Positions 1-5,712 of a stretch of 6,966 bases of DNA are shown here, piece after piece (position 1 is the stretch's first letter; each line of letters opens with the position of its first letter). The notes under the pieces are model-generated. The model saw only the letters and a list, made by a program, of their open reading frames with translations. It searched no databases and had not been told where the DNA came from. The stretch is from a bacterium (GTDB taxonomy: Bacteria > Verrucomicrobiota > Verrucomicrobiae > Limisphaerales > J093), in the NCBI GenBank assembly GCA_021839785.1, contig JAKCAB010000291.1:1-6966 (forward strand). The letters are read 5' to 3'. Made by a program: the position numbers and the translations under genes.

Positions 1-116
1 TCGGTGTCCACAAACTCGAACCCCAGCCGCACGGCGACGACGTGGCCTACGCTGGTCTTGCCGCAGCCCATGAACCCCGTCAGCGCGATGTTGCAAATCC
101 GGCGTTCGGGGTTCAT
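1..116 (-). CDS. aroK: Shikimate kinase, N-terminal part (cut by window edge)
   Basis: Shikimate kinase phosphorylates the 3-hydroxyl of shikimate with ATP in the cytoplasmic chorismate pathway. Only the first 38 codons are present; the rest lies beyond position 1. The visible protein has a short basic N-terminus and then the P-loop GFMGCGKTSVG at residues 14-24. This is the characteristic shikimate kinase version of Walker A (G-F-M-G-x-G-K-S/T). It is followed by the expected helix and 'GFEFVDT', where family members have the strand ending in the substrate-binding D-x-D motif. The ATG overlaps the stop of the upstream coaX gene as ATGA (positions 113-116), which suggests translational coupling; I see no separate Shine-Dalgarno sequence. 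It is the last visible gene of the nadC-birA-coaX-aroK run. Another small P-loop kinase such as gluconate kinase is possible but fits less well. Confidence 0.85.
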   Translation of the reverse strand, partial: MNPERRICNIALTGFMGCGKTSVGHVVAVRLGFEFVDT

Positions 117-895
117 CGCCGTCGCTTTCGGGGCGGCAGCTCGGCCTGGTGGGCGCGCCAGACCAGCCGCAAGCCTTCCAGGGTCAAACCGGGAACGACG
201 GCGCTAATGTCAGGAATTTGCCGTGCCATGAGGGCAGCGTAACCGCCGGTGGCCAGAACCGGAAGCCCCTTCACGCCCAACTCGCGCCGCAACTCGCCCA
301 GCAATTCGCGGATCATGCCGCGGTAACCGTGCACCGCGCCCACCAGCATCGCCTCCCGCGTGTTCCGGCCAATCACCGCGCGCGTCTCGCGGATGCGGAT
401 GCGCGGCAGCAACGCGGTCTTTTCGTGGAGGTAATCGGTCATCGCCGCCAGACCGGGCGCAATGATCCCGCCGATGTAATCGCCGCGGCGGTCCACCACG
501 TCCAGCGTCACCGCGGTCCCAAAATCAAGGACGATGACCGGCGCGCCGACGCGTTGCCGGGCCGCCACCGCGTTCGCCAGCCGATCCGGGCCGATCGAGG
601 CCGGCCGCGGATAGCGGATGCCCAAACCGCGGAGCGTCTGGTGCGTGAGTTCCAGCGGCGTGACCTGCCACCGCCGGCGCACAGCCGCCACCGCCCGCGG
701 CGTGGCTTGCGGCACCACGCTGCACAGCGCCGCGCCGGTGACCGAAGCCGCGCCCGCAAACCGCGCCAGGTCGGCCGGGAGGTCTGAGTTGGTCCAGGCG
801 GCGGTCGGCAGATCGCATTGCCGAATCGCGCCGGTTTCGCAGGCAAGACCGACGTGGGTGTGGGTGTTGCCGATGTCGAGCAGGAGGAGTGTCAT
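113..895 (-). CDS. coaX: Type III pantothenate kinase (CoaX)
   Basis: CoaX phosphorylates pantothenate to 4'-phosphopantothenate, the first step of CoA synthesis, in the cytoplasm. The type III family has the ASKHA (actin/Hsp70-like) fold, needs a monovalent cation and is not inhibited by CoA. The 260-residue protein carries the family signatures in order: phosphate-binding DIGNT at 7-11, GPDRLAN at 102-108 with the likely catalytic Asp104, DFGTAVTLD at 124-132, GGIIAPG at 142-148, GRNTREAM at 176-183, ATGG at 215-218 and LTLEGL at 237-242. Length matches the usual 250-260. The frame can be read six bases further up to a TTG at 901. I chose the ATG at 895 because GGAG (905-908) lies nine bases upstream of it and DIGNT then sits at its usual depth. 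The C-terminal tail is very basic (RKRRR). It lies 37 bases after birA, a common pairing in bacteria, and overlaps aroK by four bases. Confidence 0.96.
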   Translation of the reverse strand: MTLLLLDIGNTHTHVGLACETGAIRQCDLPTAAWTNSDLPADLARFAGAASVTGAALCSVVPQATPRAVAAVRRRWQVTPLELTHQTLRGLGIRYPRPASIGPDRLANAVAARQRVGAPVIVLDFGTAVTLDVVDRRGDYIGGIIAPGLAAMTDYLHEKTALLPRIRIRETRAVIGRNTREAMLVGAVHGYRGMIRELLGELRRELGVKGLPVLATGGYAALMARQIPDISAVVPGLTLEGLRLVWRAHQAELPPRKRRR

Positions 896-904
896 GGGCA
901 AAGT

Positions 905-908
905 CTCC
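905..908 (-). promoter_or_regulatory. Shine-Dalgarno sequence of coaX
   Basis: GGAG on the minus strand, nine bases before the ATG at 895. It decides between that ATG and the TTG at 901, which would leave only three bases of spacing. Confidence 0.7.
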
Positions 909-932
909 GCGGGCGATGTGCCGGGGCGGGCC

Positions 933-1913
933 TCATGGGCGCAGCGTCACGTCCCCGCCGGTGACGCATTCGAGGCGGCCGTAATCGGTCCGCAACAGCA
1001 ACGAGCCGTCCTGATCCAACGCCTCCGCCCGCCCGCGCAACCGCCGCTCGCCGATGCTCACTTCGAGGTCGCGGCCCAGCGTCGTGCAAAGCGCCTCCCA
1101 CTCGTCGGCCACCTCTTCAAACCGGCCGGTGGTCAGCCGTGCGTAATCCACCTCCAGTTCGCGGAGCACGGCCACCGCCAGTTCCGCGCGTGGCACCGGC
1201 TGGCCCGACTCGATCCGGAGCGAGGTCGCCCCGCGGCGCAACTCCGGCGGGAAGTCGCTGGCGGTCACGTTCACGTCCAGGCCGATGCCCAGCACCGCGT
1301 GGCGCACCCGGTCTTGTTCGCCGCTCAACTCGGTGAGGATGCCGCCGAACTTGCGCCCGCCCAGCAGCAGGTCGTTCGGCCATTTCACTTCCGGCCGCAA
1401 ACTGGTTTGCGCCCGCACCGCACGGGCCACGGCCGTGGCGGCGGCGATGGTTAACTGCGTCATTTGCTGGGGCCGCAATCGCGGGCGCAACAGCACCGAA
1501 AACCACAGGCCCTTGCCTGCCGGTGAAACCCAGCGCCGGCCCAGGCGGCCGCGTCCGCGCGTCTGCGCTTCGGCGAACACGACCACACCTTCCGCCACGC
1601 CATCGCGGGCCAGCTTTTCGACCACGTCGCTGGTCGAGGTCGTGGCGCGAAAGACGCGGATGTCGCGCCCGATCAACTGGGGCTTGCCCAGCCGCGAAAG
1701 CAAGTCGTCCGCGTGCAACAAATCGGGCGTGCTCAACAACCGGTAACCGTGATGCGGGCTGGCCGTGATGTCGTAACCGAGCGCCCGCAATTCCTGAATG
1801 TGCGCCCAGACGGCGGCCCGGCTGATGCCGAGCTGGTGGGCAAGGTCCGCGCCGGAAACGGCGTCGCGGCCGGCTTCGCGCAAGGCGGTGAGGATGATGG
1901 CGTCGCGGGTCAT
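933..1913 (-). CDS. birA: Biotin-protein ligase with N-terminal helix-turn-helix domain (BirA)
   Basis: BirA makes biotinyl-5'-AMP from biotin and ATP and transfers biotin to a lysine of the acetyl-CoA carboxylase carrier protein and related enzymes. Members with an N-terminal DNA-binding domain can also repress biotin genes. The 326 residues show all three domains. A winged helix-turn-helix occupies about 1-62 (LAHQLGISRAAVWAHIQEL around 24-42, wing near HHGYRLL). The catalytic domain has STSDVV at 93-98, the biotin/AMP loop GRGRLGRRW at 120-128, KWPNDLLL at 177-184 with the key Lys177, GGIL at 190-193 and GIGLDVNV at 209-216. A C-terminal SH3-like domain runs from about 278 to 326. Length equals the E. 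coli-type bifunctional class. The ATG at 1913 lies 22 bases after the nadC stop, with no obvious Shine-Dalgarno, so coupling to nadC translation is likely. Whether it acts as a repressor here is unknown: no biotin synthesis gene is in view. Confidence 0.96.
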   Translation of the reverse strand: MTRDAIILTALREAGRDAVSGADLAHQLGISRAAVWAHIQELRALGYDITASPHHGYRLLSTPDLLHADDLLSRLGKPQLIGRDIRVFRATTSTSDVVEKLARDGVAEGVVVFAEAQTRGRGRLGRRWVSPAGKGLWFSVLLRPRLRPQQMTQLTIAAATAVARAVRAQTSLRPEVKWPNDLLLGGRKFGGILTELSGEQDRVRHAVLGIGLDVNVTASDFPPELRRGATSLRIESGQPVPRAELAVAVLRELEVDYARLTTGRFEEVADEWEALCTTLGRDLEVSIGERRLRGRAEALDQDGSLLLRTDYGRLECVTGGDVTLRP

Positions 1914-1935
1914 GGCAGGCCGGGGAAGTGGCGGC

Positions 1936-2796
1936 TCAGGCGTCGGCCGTTTCGAAATCCAAGGCCACGTCCACCGCCGGTGCGGAGTGCGTGAGCGCGC
2001 CCACGGAAATGAAGTCCACGCCCGTCTGCGCGATGGCGCGGACCGTTTTCAGGGTGACGCCGCCGCTGGCCTCGGTGAGCGCCCGGCCTTGGACCAGCGC
2101 CACCGCCTTCCGCAACGTGGCTGGCGACATGTTGTCCAGCAGGATGAAATCCGCGCCGGCCTCGGCCGCCTGCCGCACCTGTTCGAGGGTGTCCGCCTCG
2201 ACTTCGACCTTCAGTCGCGGACAGGCCCGCCGGGCGCGCTGCACGGCCGCGGCGATCGGGTTCGGTTTCTCGCCCCGCGACGCCGCCAAGTGGTTGTCTT
2301 TGATGAGCACCATGTCGAACAAACCGATGCGGTGATTCCGGCCGCCGCCGCAAAGCACCGCATATTTCGAAAACCGCCGCCAGCCGGGCGTCGTCTTGCG
2401 GGTGTCCAGAATCTGGGCCTTCGTACCCGCCACGGCCCGCACGTATTTGGCGGTGAGCGTGGCGATGCCGGAGAGCCGTTGCACGAAGTTGAGCGCCGTT
2501 CGCTCAGCCGTGAGCAGCGCCCGCGCCGGCCCGGCCAGGCGCAACAGGGTTTGCTCGGCACGCAGCTTTTCGCCGTCCTTGGCCAAGCGCTCCACACGCA
2601 CCGCGGAGGAAACTGCCTTGAAGGTGGCGGTGGCAAAGTCGAGTCCGGCCACCACCAACGGCTCGCGGGCGACCATTCGGGCCCGCGCCGGCAGCCGGGC
2701 CGGGACCAGCGCCAGCGTGGTGGCGTCGCCTCGCCCCACGTCCTCGCGCAGCGCCAATCGCACCGCTTCGTTGATCTCGCGCGCAGAGAGATTCAT
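1936..2796 (-). CDS. nadC: Nicotinate-nucleotide pyrophosphorylase, carboxylating (quinolinate phosphoribosyltransferase)
   Basis: NadC converts quinolinate and PRPP to nicotinate mononucleotide with loss of CO2, joining the de novo (NadB/NadA) branch to the common NAD pathway. The enzyme is cytoplasmic and usually dimeric or hexameric. The 286-residue protein matches the family end to end: EDVGRGDATT at 18-27, AERTALNFVQRLSGIAT at 97-113, DTRKTTPGWR at 131-140, GGGRNHRIGLFDMVLIKDNH at 150-169 with the substrate-binding Arg/His/Lys residues, VEVE at 197-200, LLDN at 219-222, EASGG at 242-246 and ISVGALTHS at 263-271. The frame stays open for 88 more codons upstream (to 3060). I chose the ATG at 2796 because AGGA sits seven bases before it and MNLSAREINEAV is a typical NadC beginning. 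It is the first gene of the minus-strand cofactor operon, and its promoter must lie in the 2797-3104 gap. nadA and nadB are not in the window. Confidence 0.97.
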   Translation of the reverse strand: MNLSAREINEAVRLALREDVGRGDATTLALVPARLPARARMVAREPLVVAGLDFATATFKAVSSAVRVERLAKDGEKLRAEQTLLRLAGPARALLTAERTALNFVQRLSGIATLTAKYVRAVAGTKAQILDTRKTTPGWRRFSKYAVLCGGGRNHRIGLFDMVLIKDNHLAASRGEKPNPIAAAVQRARRACPRLKVEVEADTLEQVRQAAEAGADFILLDNMSPATLRKAVALVQGRALTEASGGVTLKTVRAIAQTGVDFISVGALTHSAPAVDVALDFETADA

Positions 2797-2803
2797 CCGC
2801 ACA

Positions 2804-2807
2804 TCCT
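2804..2807 (-). promoter_or_regulatory. Shine-Dalgarno sequence of nadC
   Basis: AGGA on the minus strand with a seven-base spacer to the ATG at 2796. It sets the nadC start and argues against the longer upstream open frame being translated. Confidence 0.75.
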
Positions 2808-2861
2808 GCCGCACTCGGCGCGGCGGGTGAAACCAAAACGACGGTCCCGCGATCGCGCCGG

Positions 2862-2885
2862 GCCCCTCGTTTTTCCTCGTGGGGC
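2862..2885 (+). other. Short inverted repeat (possible RNA hairpin)
   Basis: GCCCC at 2862-2866 pairs with GGGGC at 2881-2885. Then comes a T/T mismatch (2867/2880), two further C-G pairs (2868-2869 with 2878-2879) and an eight-base loop TTTTTCCT. It abuts and slightly overlaps the next inverted repeat. A structure is possible on either strand; a function is only inferred from its position. Confidence 0.35.
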
Positions 2886-2887
2886 AA
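2869..2887 (+). repeat. Imperfect direct repeat, copy 1
   Basis: GTTTTTCCTCGTGGGGCAA matches a second 19-base copy at 2939-2957 (GTTTTTCCCTGCGGGGCAA) at 16 of 19 positions. The copies start 70 bases apart and lie on either side of the 16-bp palindrome. Confidence 0.5.
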
Positions 2888-2903
2888 TTGTTGTCGCAAT
2901 TGC
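2884..2903 (+). promoter_or_regulatory. Alternative hairpin overlapping the terminator-like stem
   Basis: GCAATTG at 2884-2890 can pair with CAATTGC at 2897-2903, giving seven base pairs around a six-base loop. The right arm uses the same bases as the loop and start of the right arm of the terminator-like stem at 2892-2907, so the two folds exclude each other. This arrangement is typical of an antiterminator/terminator pair. As DNA it is also a direct repeat of GCAATTG with a 12-base period, which two bound proteins could read. No experiment or homology supports either role. Confidence 0.35.
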
Positions 2904-2913
2904 GACATTTTTT
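2892..2913 (+). terminator. Perfect 16-bp palindrome plus T6: terminator-like stem or operator
   Basis: TGTCGCAATTGCGACA (2892-2907) is a perfect inverted repeat. As RNA it forms a six-pair stem with an AAUU loop, and on the plus strand it is followed directly by six Ts (2908-2913). That is the form of a short intrinsic terminator. No plus-strand gene lies upstream, so it would either cut antisense RNA from the nadC side or act as an attenuator in the leader of the NAD(P)HX repair gene. On the minus strand there is no T run. Equally, a 16-bp perfect palindrome starting TGT and ending ACA in a divergent promoter region is the form of a binding site for a dimeric repressor. The stem is short, which lowers confidence in termination. 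Confidence 0.45.
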
Positions 2914-2938
2914 GCACCATGCGGCGCCTTGGCTGCCT

Positions 2939-2957
2939 GTTTTTCCCTGCGGGGCAA
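2939..2957 (+). repeat. Imperfect direct repeat, copy 2
   Basis: Second copy of the 19-base element at 2869-2887, differing at three positions near its middle. It lies inside the gap upstream of the NAD(P)HX repair gene. Confidence 0.5.
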
Positions 2958-3104
2958 CGGTCTTGGCGGTTCCGGCCGTTGGGAAGCGCTTGGCTCCTTG
3001 AGCCGCGGTCAGAAATTGAGCTGCGCCCAGATCGCGCCGCGCTTGCAGGCACCGCGGCACAAAGCCCGCTTGCCGCCGCTTCGCCGCGCGGGCAGGCTGC
3101 GGCC

Positions 3105-4514
3105 ATGTCAGTGCCGGTGTTGACGGTGGAGCAAATGCGGGCTTGGGAACGCACCTCCTGGGACGCGGGCCGCAGCGAACGAGCGGTCATCGAGCGGGTG
3201 GGCCAACTCATCGCCGCCCGCCTCTGCCGGCTGACACGCTCTGGCGACCGCGTTTTGATCCTGGCCGGCAAAGGCCACAACGGTGATGACGCCCGCGGCG
3301 CCGCGCCGCATTTGGCGGGGCGCGAAGTGGAGTTGATCGAGGTGGTGGAACCCGGTTCCGCGCGCGAACCGTTGGCGGCCGCGCTGGCACGCCCACCCGC
3401 CTGGATCGTGGACGGCTTGTTCGGCATCGGGCTGAACCGTCCGCTTGGCCCAGACTGGATTCGGTTGATCGAACAGGTCAACGCCAGCGGCCGGCCGGTG
3501 CTCGCCGTGGACGTGCCGTCGGGTCTCGCCGCGGAAACCGGCGTGCCGCTGGGGGCGGCGATTCGGGCGCGGGTCACCGTCACGTTGGGCGCGCCGAAGG
3601 CCGGTTTGCTCCAGCCGATCGCCTGGGACCACACCGGCCGGCTGGAGGTCGAGCCGGAGATCGGTCTGGTCCCCTGCCCTTTTGCCGGCGAACGGCTTTG
3701 GACATTGCCGGAGGATTTCGCGGAGTTCCCAGCAGCCCGTCCCGTCGCCGGGCACAAAGGCGGGTTCGGCCACGCGCTGATCCTTGCCGGGTCACGCGGG
3801 TATCACGGCGCGGCGGTCCTGGCCGCACGGGGCGCGCAGCGGGCGCGACCCGGTCTGGTCACGCTCGGAACTTCAGCGGAGGTTTATGCGCCCGTCGCGG
3901 CCCAACTCCAGGCGGTGATGGTGGACGATTGGACCGGCGCACTGGCCAAACGAGCCAAGGTAACCGCCATCTTGGCCGGCCCCGGTCTCGCCGGCCGCGA
4001 GGTGTCCGCAGACTTCAAAGCCACAGTTGCGGAACTGTGGCGCTCGGCGCCGATGCCCGTCGTCGTGGACGCCAGTGCGCTGGACTGGCTGCCCGAAAGC
4101 GCCACGCCGGCGCCGGCGCCACGGGTCATTACGCCCCATTCCGGCGAGGCGGCGCGCCTGCTGGGCTGCACCGCCGACCACGTGCAAAGCGGGCGGATTG
4201 ACGGGTTGCGCGCGCTTTCGCGGCGCCTGGGTGGATGTTGGGTTGCGCTCAAAGGTTTTCAGACCCTGATCGGCGCCGCCACGGGACCGGTCTGGGTGAA
4301 CAGCTCGGGCGACTCGCACCTCGCCCAAGGCGGGAGCGGCGATGTCCTGGCGGGTTTTCTAACCGGCTTGCTGGCTCAGCCGGCGCTGCAGGCGGATGTC
4401 GGCCGCACGTTGAGGTACGCGGTTTGGCAACATGGCGCGGCGGGCGACCGGTTGAGCGAGGTCGCCCGGAATTGGACGCCGGAGGATCTGGCCGCGGCGC
4501 TGGGCAACTCCTGA
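3105..4514 (+). CDS. nnr: Bifunctional NAD(P)H-hydrate epimerase / ADP-dependent NAD(P)HX dehydratase
   Basis: This fused repair enzyme restores NAD(P)H damaged by hydration. The N-terminal epimerase (NnrE, YjeF_N) interconverts the R and S hydrates, and the C-terminal ribokinase-like domain (NnrD) dehydrates the S form using ADP or ATP. The product has 469 residues, close to or slightly below the usual fused length. The epimerase spans about 1-205: VEQMRAWE at 8-15, nucleotide-binding GKGHNGDDA at 55-63, VDGLFGIGLNRPL at 102-114, VDVPSGLAAETG at 135-146 and TLGAPKAG at 160-167. The dehydratase spans about 212-469: GHKGGFGHALILAGS at 216-230, AGPGL at 291-295, VVVDASAL at 319-326, TPHSGE at 343-348, LKG at 382-384 and the catalytic GGSGDVLAG at 409-417. 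I chose the ATG at 3105 because it gives a typical family N-terminus; only a weak AGG precedes it. The frame runs open to an ATG at 2919, an unconvincing extension. It stands divergently next to nadC, so both genes deal with NAD. Confidence 0.95.
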   Translation: MSVPVLTVEQMRAWERTSWDAGRSERAVIERVGQLIAARLCRLTRSGDRVLILAGKGHNGDDARGAAPHLAGREVELIEVVEPGSAREPLAAALARPPAWIVDGLFGIGLNRPLGPDWIRLIEQVNASGRPVLAVDVPSGLAAETGVPLGAAIRARVTVTLGAPKAGLLQPIAWDHTGRLEVEPEIGLVPCPFAGERLWTLPEDFAEFPAARPVAGHKGGFGHALILAGSRGYHGAAVLAARGAQRARPGLVTLGTSAEVYAPVAAQLQAVMVDDWTGALAKRAKVTAILAGPGLAGREVSADFKATVAELWRSAPMPVVVDASALDWLPESATPAPAPRVITPHSGEAARLLGCTADHVQSGRIDGLRALSRRLGGCWVALKGFQTLIGAATGPVWVNSSGDSHLAQGGSGDVLAGFLTGLLAQPALQADVGRTLRYAVWQHGAAGDRLSEVARNWTPEDLAAALGNS

Positions 4515-4684
4515 CCGCACCGCGCCGAGACCCACCGAATCGCGGCGGGCCGGCAGATCGAAAGCCACCCAACCGCCGGGCATAACGGGGGATGAAAGCG
4601 GACGGAAATTTCTGACCCGCAGCCCGATGTCGGCACGAAAATTTCTTCCTTGGACGCGGGTTGTCTGCTAGTCAAAGTCGAAAC
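4515..4684. promoter_or_regulatory. Intergenic region before the membrane-protein gene
   Basis: This 170-base gap probably ends the transcript of the NAD(P)HX repair gene and starts the next one. CGGCGG (4543-4548) can pair with CCGCCG (4573-4578), but no T run follows, so I do not call a terminator. Further down there are two A/T-rich near-identical palindromic words, GAAATTTC at 4605-4612 and GAAAATTTC at 4637-4645, 32 bases apart, which stand out in this G+C-rich DNA. They may be operator half-sites or upstream promoter elements. TTGGAC at 4650-4655 resembles a -35 box, but no matching -10 box lies at the right distance. Confidence 0.4.
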
Positions 4685-5683
4685 ATGCGTCGCATCTACG
4701 TTGCGCTGATTGCGCTTATTTTGGGCGGGCTGGTCGCCAACGGCGTTTGGGCCGGCGAGTTCAAGCTCTTGGACGAATCGACCATTTACGGCGACGTGGC
4801 GGACTTCAACGAGACCGGCGTGGTTTTCAAGCTGCGGACCGGCGGCTTCTCCGAGCGCATTTCCTGGAGCAAGTTTTCCCAGGCCGCGCTCAAAACGCTC
4901 GCGGAAGACCCCAAGGCCAAGGAATTTGCCGAGCCGTTCATCGAAATCCCGCCCGAAGCCCGCCCCCGCCCGAAGCCGAAGCCGGTGGTGTTGAAGGAAG
5001 TGCCGCGCGTGGAACTGCCCGCCGGCCGCGCGACCTTTTTCAGCTCCTTCGGCGCACCGATGGGGCTGCTGATTCTGGCGATGCTTTACGGCGCGAACCT
5101 GCTGGCGGGATTCGAGATCGCCAAGTACCGCAACCGCCCCGTGGCCGTGGTGTGCGGTCTGTCGGCGCTCGTGCCGTTGGTGGGACCGCTGATCTTCCTG
5201 GCGTCGCCTACACTGATCGAGCACGCCTCGGAAGAATCGCTCGAAGCGCCGGTCATGGAGGAGGCGGCCCCAGCCGTCGCGGGCGGCGGTGTCGCGGCCA
5301 AGACCTCGCGCTCGCTGGGCGCCGTGGGCGTCCCGCCGCCACCCAGCGGCACCGGTCTCAAAGTCGCCGCCGTCGCCAAGGGCGGGGGCGGAGGCCACGT
5401 GGAGCCCAAGATTTACAAACGTGGCGATTACACGATGAACCGCCGGTTCATCGAAACGCAGTTCTCCGGTTTCTTCCGCATCGTGCCCAGCGAGGCGGAG
5501 AAGGACTTGGTGCTGGTGATCAAAACCCCCAAACAGGAATACATCGCCAAGCGCATCAGCCGCATTTCTACGAACGAGATGTTCGTGGTGCCCATCCAAG
5601 CTGGCGCCAAGGAAATCAACGTCGGCTTCGGCGAAATCGCCGAAATTCAACTCCGGCACCGCGACGACACCGGTCGCGCCTGA
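4685..5683 (+). CDS. Exported two-helix membrane protein of unknown function
   Basis: I do not recognise this 332-residue protein. It begins with a clear signal sequence (basic MRR, hydrophobic core, likely cut after VWA at 21-23). A small beta-rich domain follows (about 24-87, FKLLDESTIYGDVADF, then SERISWSKFSQAALKTLAED), similar in feel to SH3-like domains that measure a 'form/function' string in planctomycete and verrucomicrobial secreted proteins. Next come a Pro/Lys/Arg stretch (89-101), two hydrophobic helices at about 125-145 and 152-174 joined by a basic loop (KYRNR), a low-complexity Ala/Gly/Pro linker (about 186-238) with a Gly5 run, and a folded-looking C-terminal domain (about 241-326, NRRFIETQFSGFFRIVP and FGEIAEIQLRHRD). 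By the positive-inside rule both end domains would face the periplasm. The ATG at 4685 was chosen over the TTG at 4661 because the signal peptide begins there. No Shine-Dalgarno is visible. The kinase-like gene follows after 29 bases. Confidence 0.8.
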   Translation: MRRIYVALIALILGGLVANGVWAGEFKLLDESTIYGDVADFNETGVVFKLRTGGFSERISWSKFSQAALKTLAEDPKAKEFAEPFIEIPPEARPRPKPKPVVLKEVPRVELPAGRATFFSSFGAPMGLLILAMLYGANLLAGFEIAKYRNRPVAVVCGLSALVPLVGPLIFLASPTLIEHASEESLEAPVMEEAAPAVAGGGVAAKTSRSLGAVGVPPPPSGTGLKVAAVAKGGGGGHVEPKIYKRGDYTMNRRFIETQFSGFFRIVPSEAEKDLVLVIKTPKQEYIAKRISRISTNEMFVVPIQAGAKEINVGFGEIAEIQLRHRDDTGRA

Positions 5684-5712
5684 ACCGAGCATCGTTTCGC
5701 GAGTCTGCCGGC

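Larger units (their letters stand above)
2797..3104. promoter_or_regulatory. Divergent control region between nadC and the NAD(P)HX repair gene
   Basis: This 308-base gap separates two genes transcribed away from each other, so promoters for both should be here. I could not assign convincing -35/-10 hexamers on either strand. The part from 2860 to 2960 is richer in A/T runs than its surroundings and carries most of the structure: a GCCCC/GGGGC hairpin (2862-2885), overlapping hairpins at 2884-2907, a T6 run at 2908-2913 and two imperfect direct repeats (2869-2887, 2939-2957). A 10-bp palindrome CGCGATCGCG lies at 2848-2857. Close to the downstream start, GCCCGC (3064-3069) can pair with GCGGGC (3088-3093), which might fold over the translation start region. 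Both strands contain open frames through the gap, but their composition is low-complexity Ala/Arg/Pro and matches nothing I recognise. Confidence 0.6.

Noticed and set aside
2884..2907. A classical BirA operator near the birA-containing operon.
   Set aside because: The palindrome lacks the TTGTAAAC/GTTTACAA-type arms and long spacer known for BirA sites in other bacteria.
2797..3060. An 88-codon upstream extension of nadC containing a ferredoxin-like cysteine pattern (CKKCRNCDNNCP).
   Set aside because: NadC does not carry an iron-sulfur motif, the extension has no family match, and the ATG at 2796 has a good Shine-Dalgarno. Much of the cysteine pattern arises from translating the 16-bp palindrome.
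2919..3104. A 62-residue N-terminal extension of the NAD(P)HX repair enzyme from an ATG at 2919.
   Set aside because: It has no ribosome site and low-complexity Arg/Ala/Pro composition. The family N-terminus fits the ATG at 3105.
3009..3107. A minus-strand frame ending in GAIWAQLNF, which resembles the last strand of an outer-membrane beta-barrel.
   Set aside because: The open stretch is only about 32 codons, is bounded upstream by another stop and has no plausible barrel sequence before it, so it is most likely chance.
1798..3123. A 441-codon plus-strand open frame opposite nadC.
   Set aside because: It is antisense to a certain gene and is Arg/His/Gly-rich, as expected of a shadow frame in G+C-rich DNA, with no recognisable domain.
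2504..3757. A 417-codon minus-strand frame across nadC, the gap and the NAD(P)HX repair gene.
   Set aside because: It overlaps two well-supported genes in other frames and shows only Ser/Arg/Pro-rich shadow composition.
4543..4578. A terminator after the NAD(P)HX repair gene formed by CGGCGG and CCGCCG.
   Set aside because: The loop is long (24 bases) and no T run follows, so it is not distinguishable from chance pairing in G+C-rich DNA.
4650..4678. A sigma70-type promoter with TTGGAC as -35 box before the membrane-protein gene.
   Set aside because: No acceptable -10 hexamer lies 16-18 bases downstream; the sequence there is CAAAGT.
4376..5692. A 438-codon minus-strand open frame opposite the membrane-protein gene.
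   Set aside because: The plus-strand product has a signal peptide, membrane helices and ordered spacing to its neighbours. The antisense product is low-complexity and crosses the 3' end of the NAD(P)HX repair gene.
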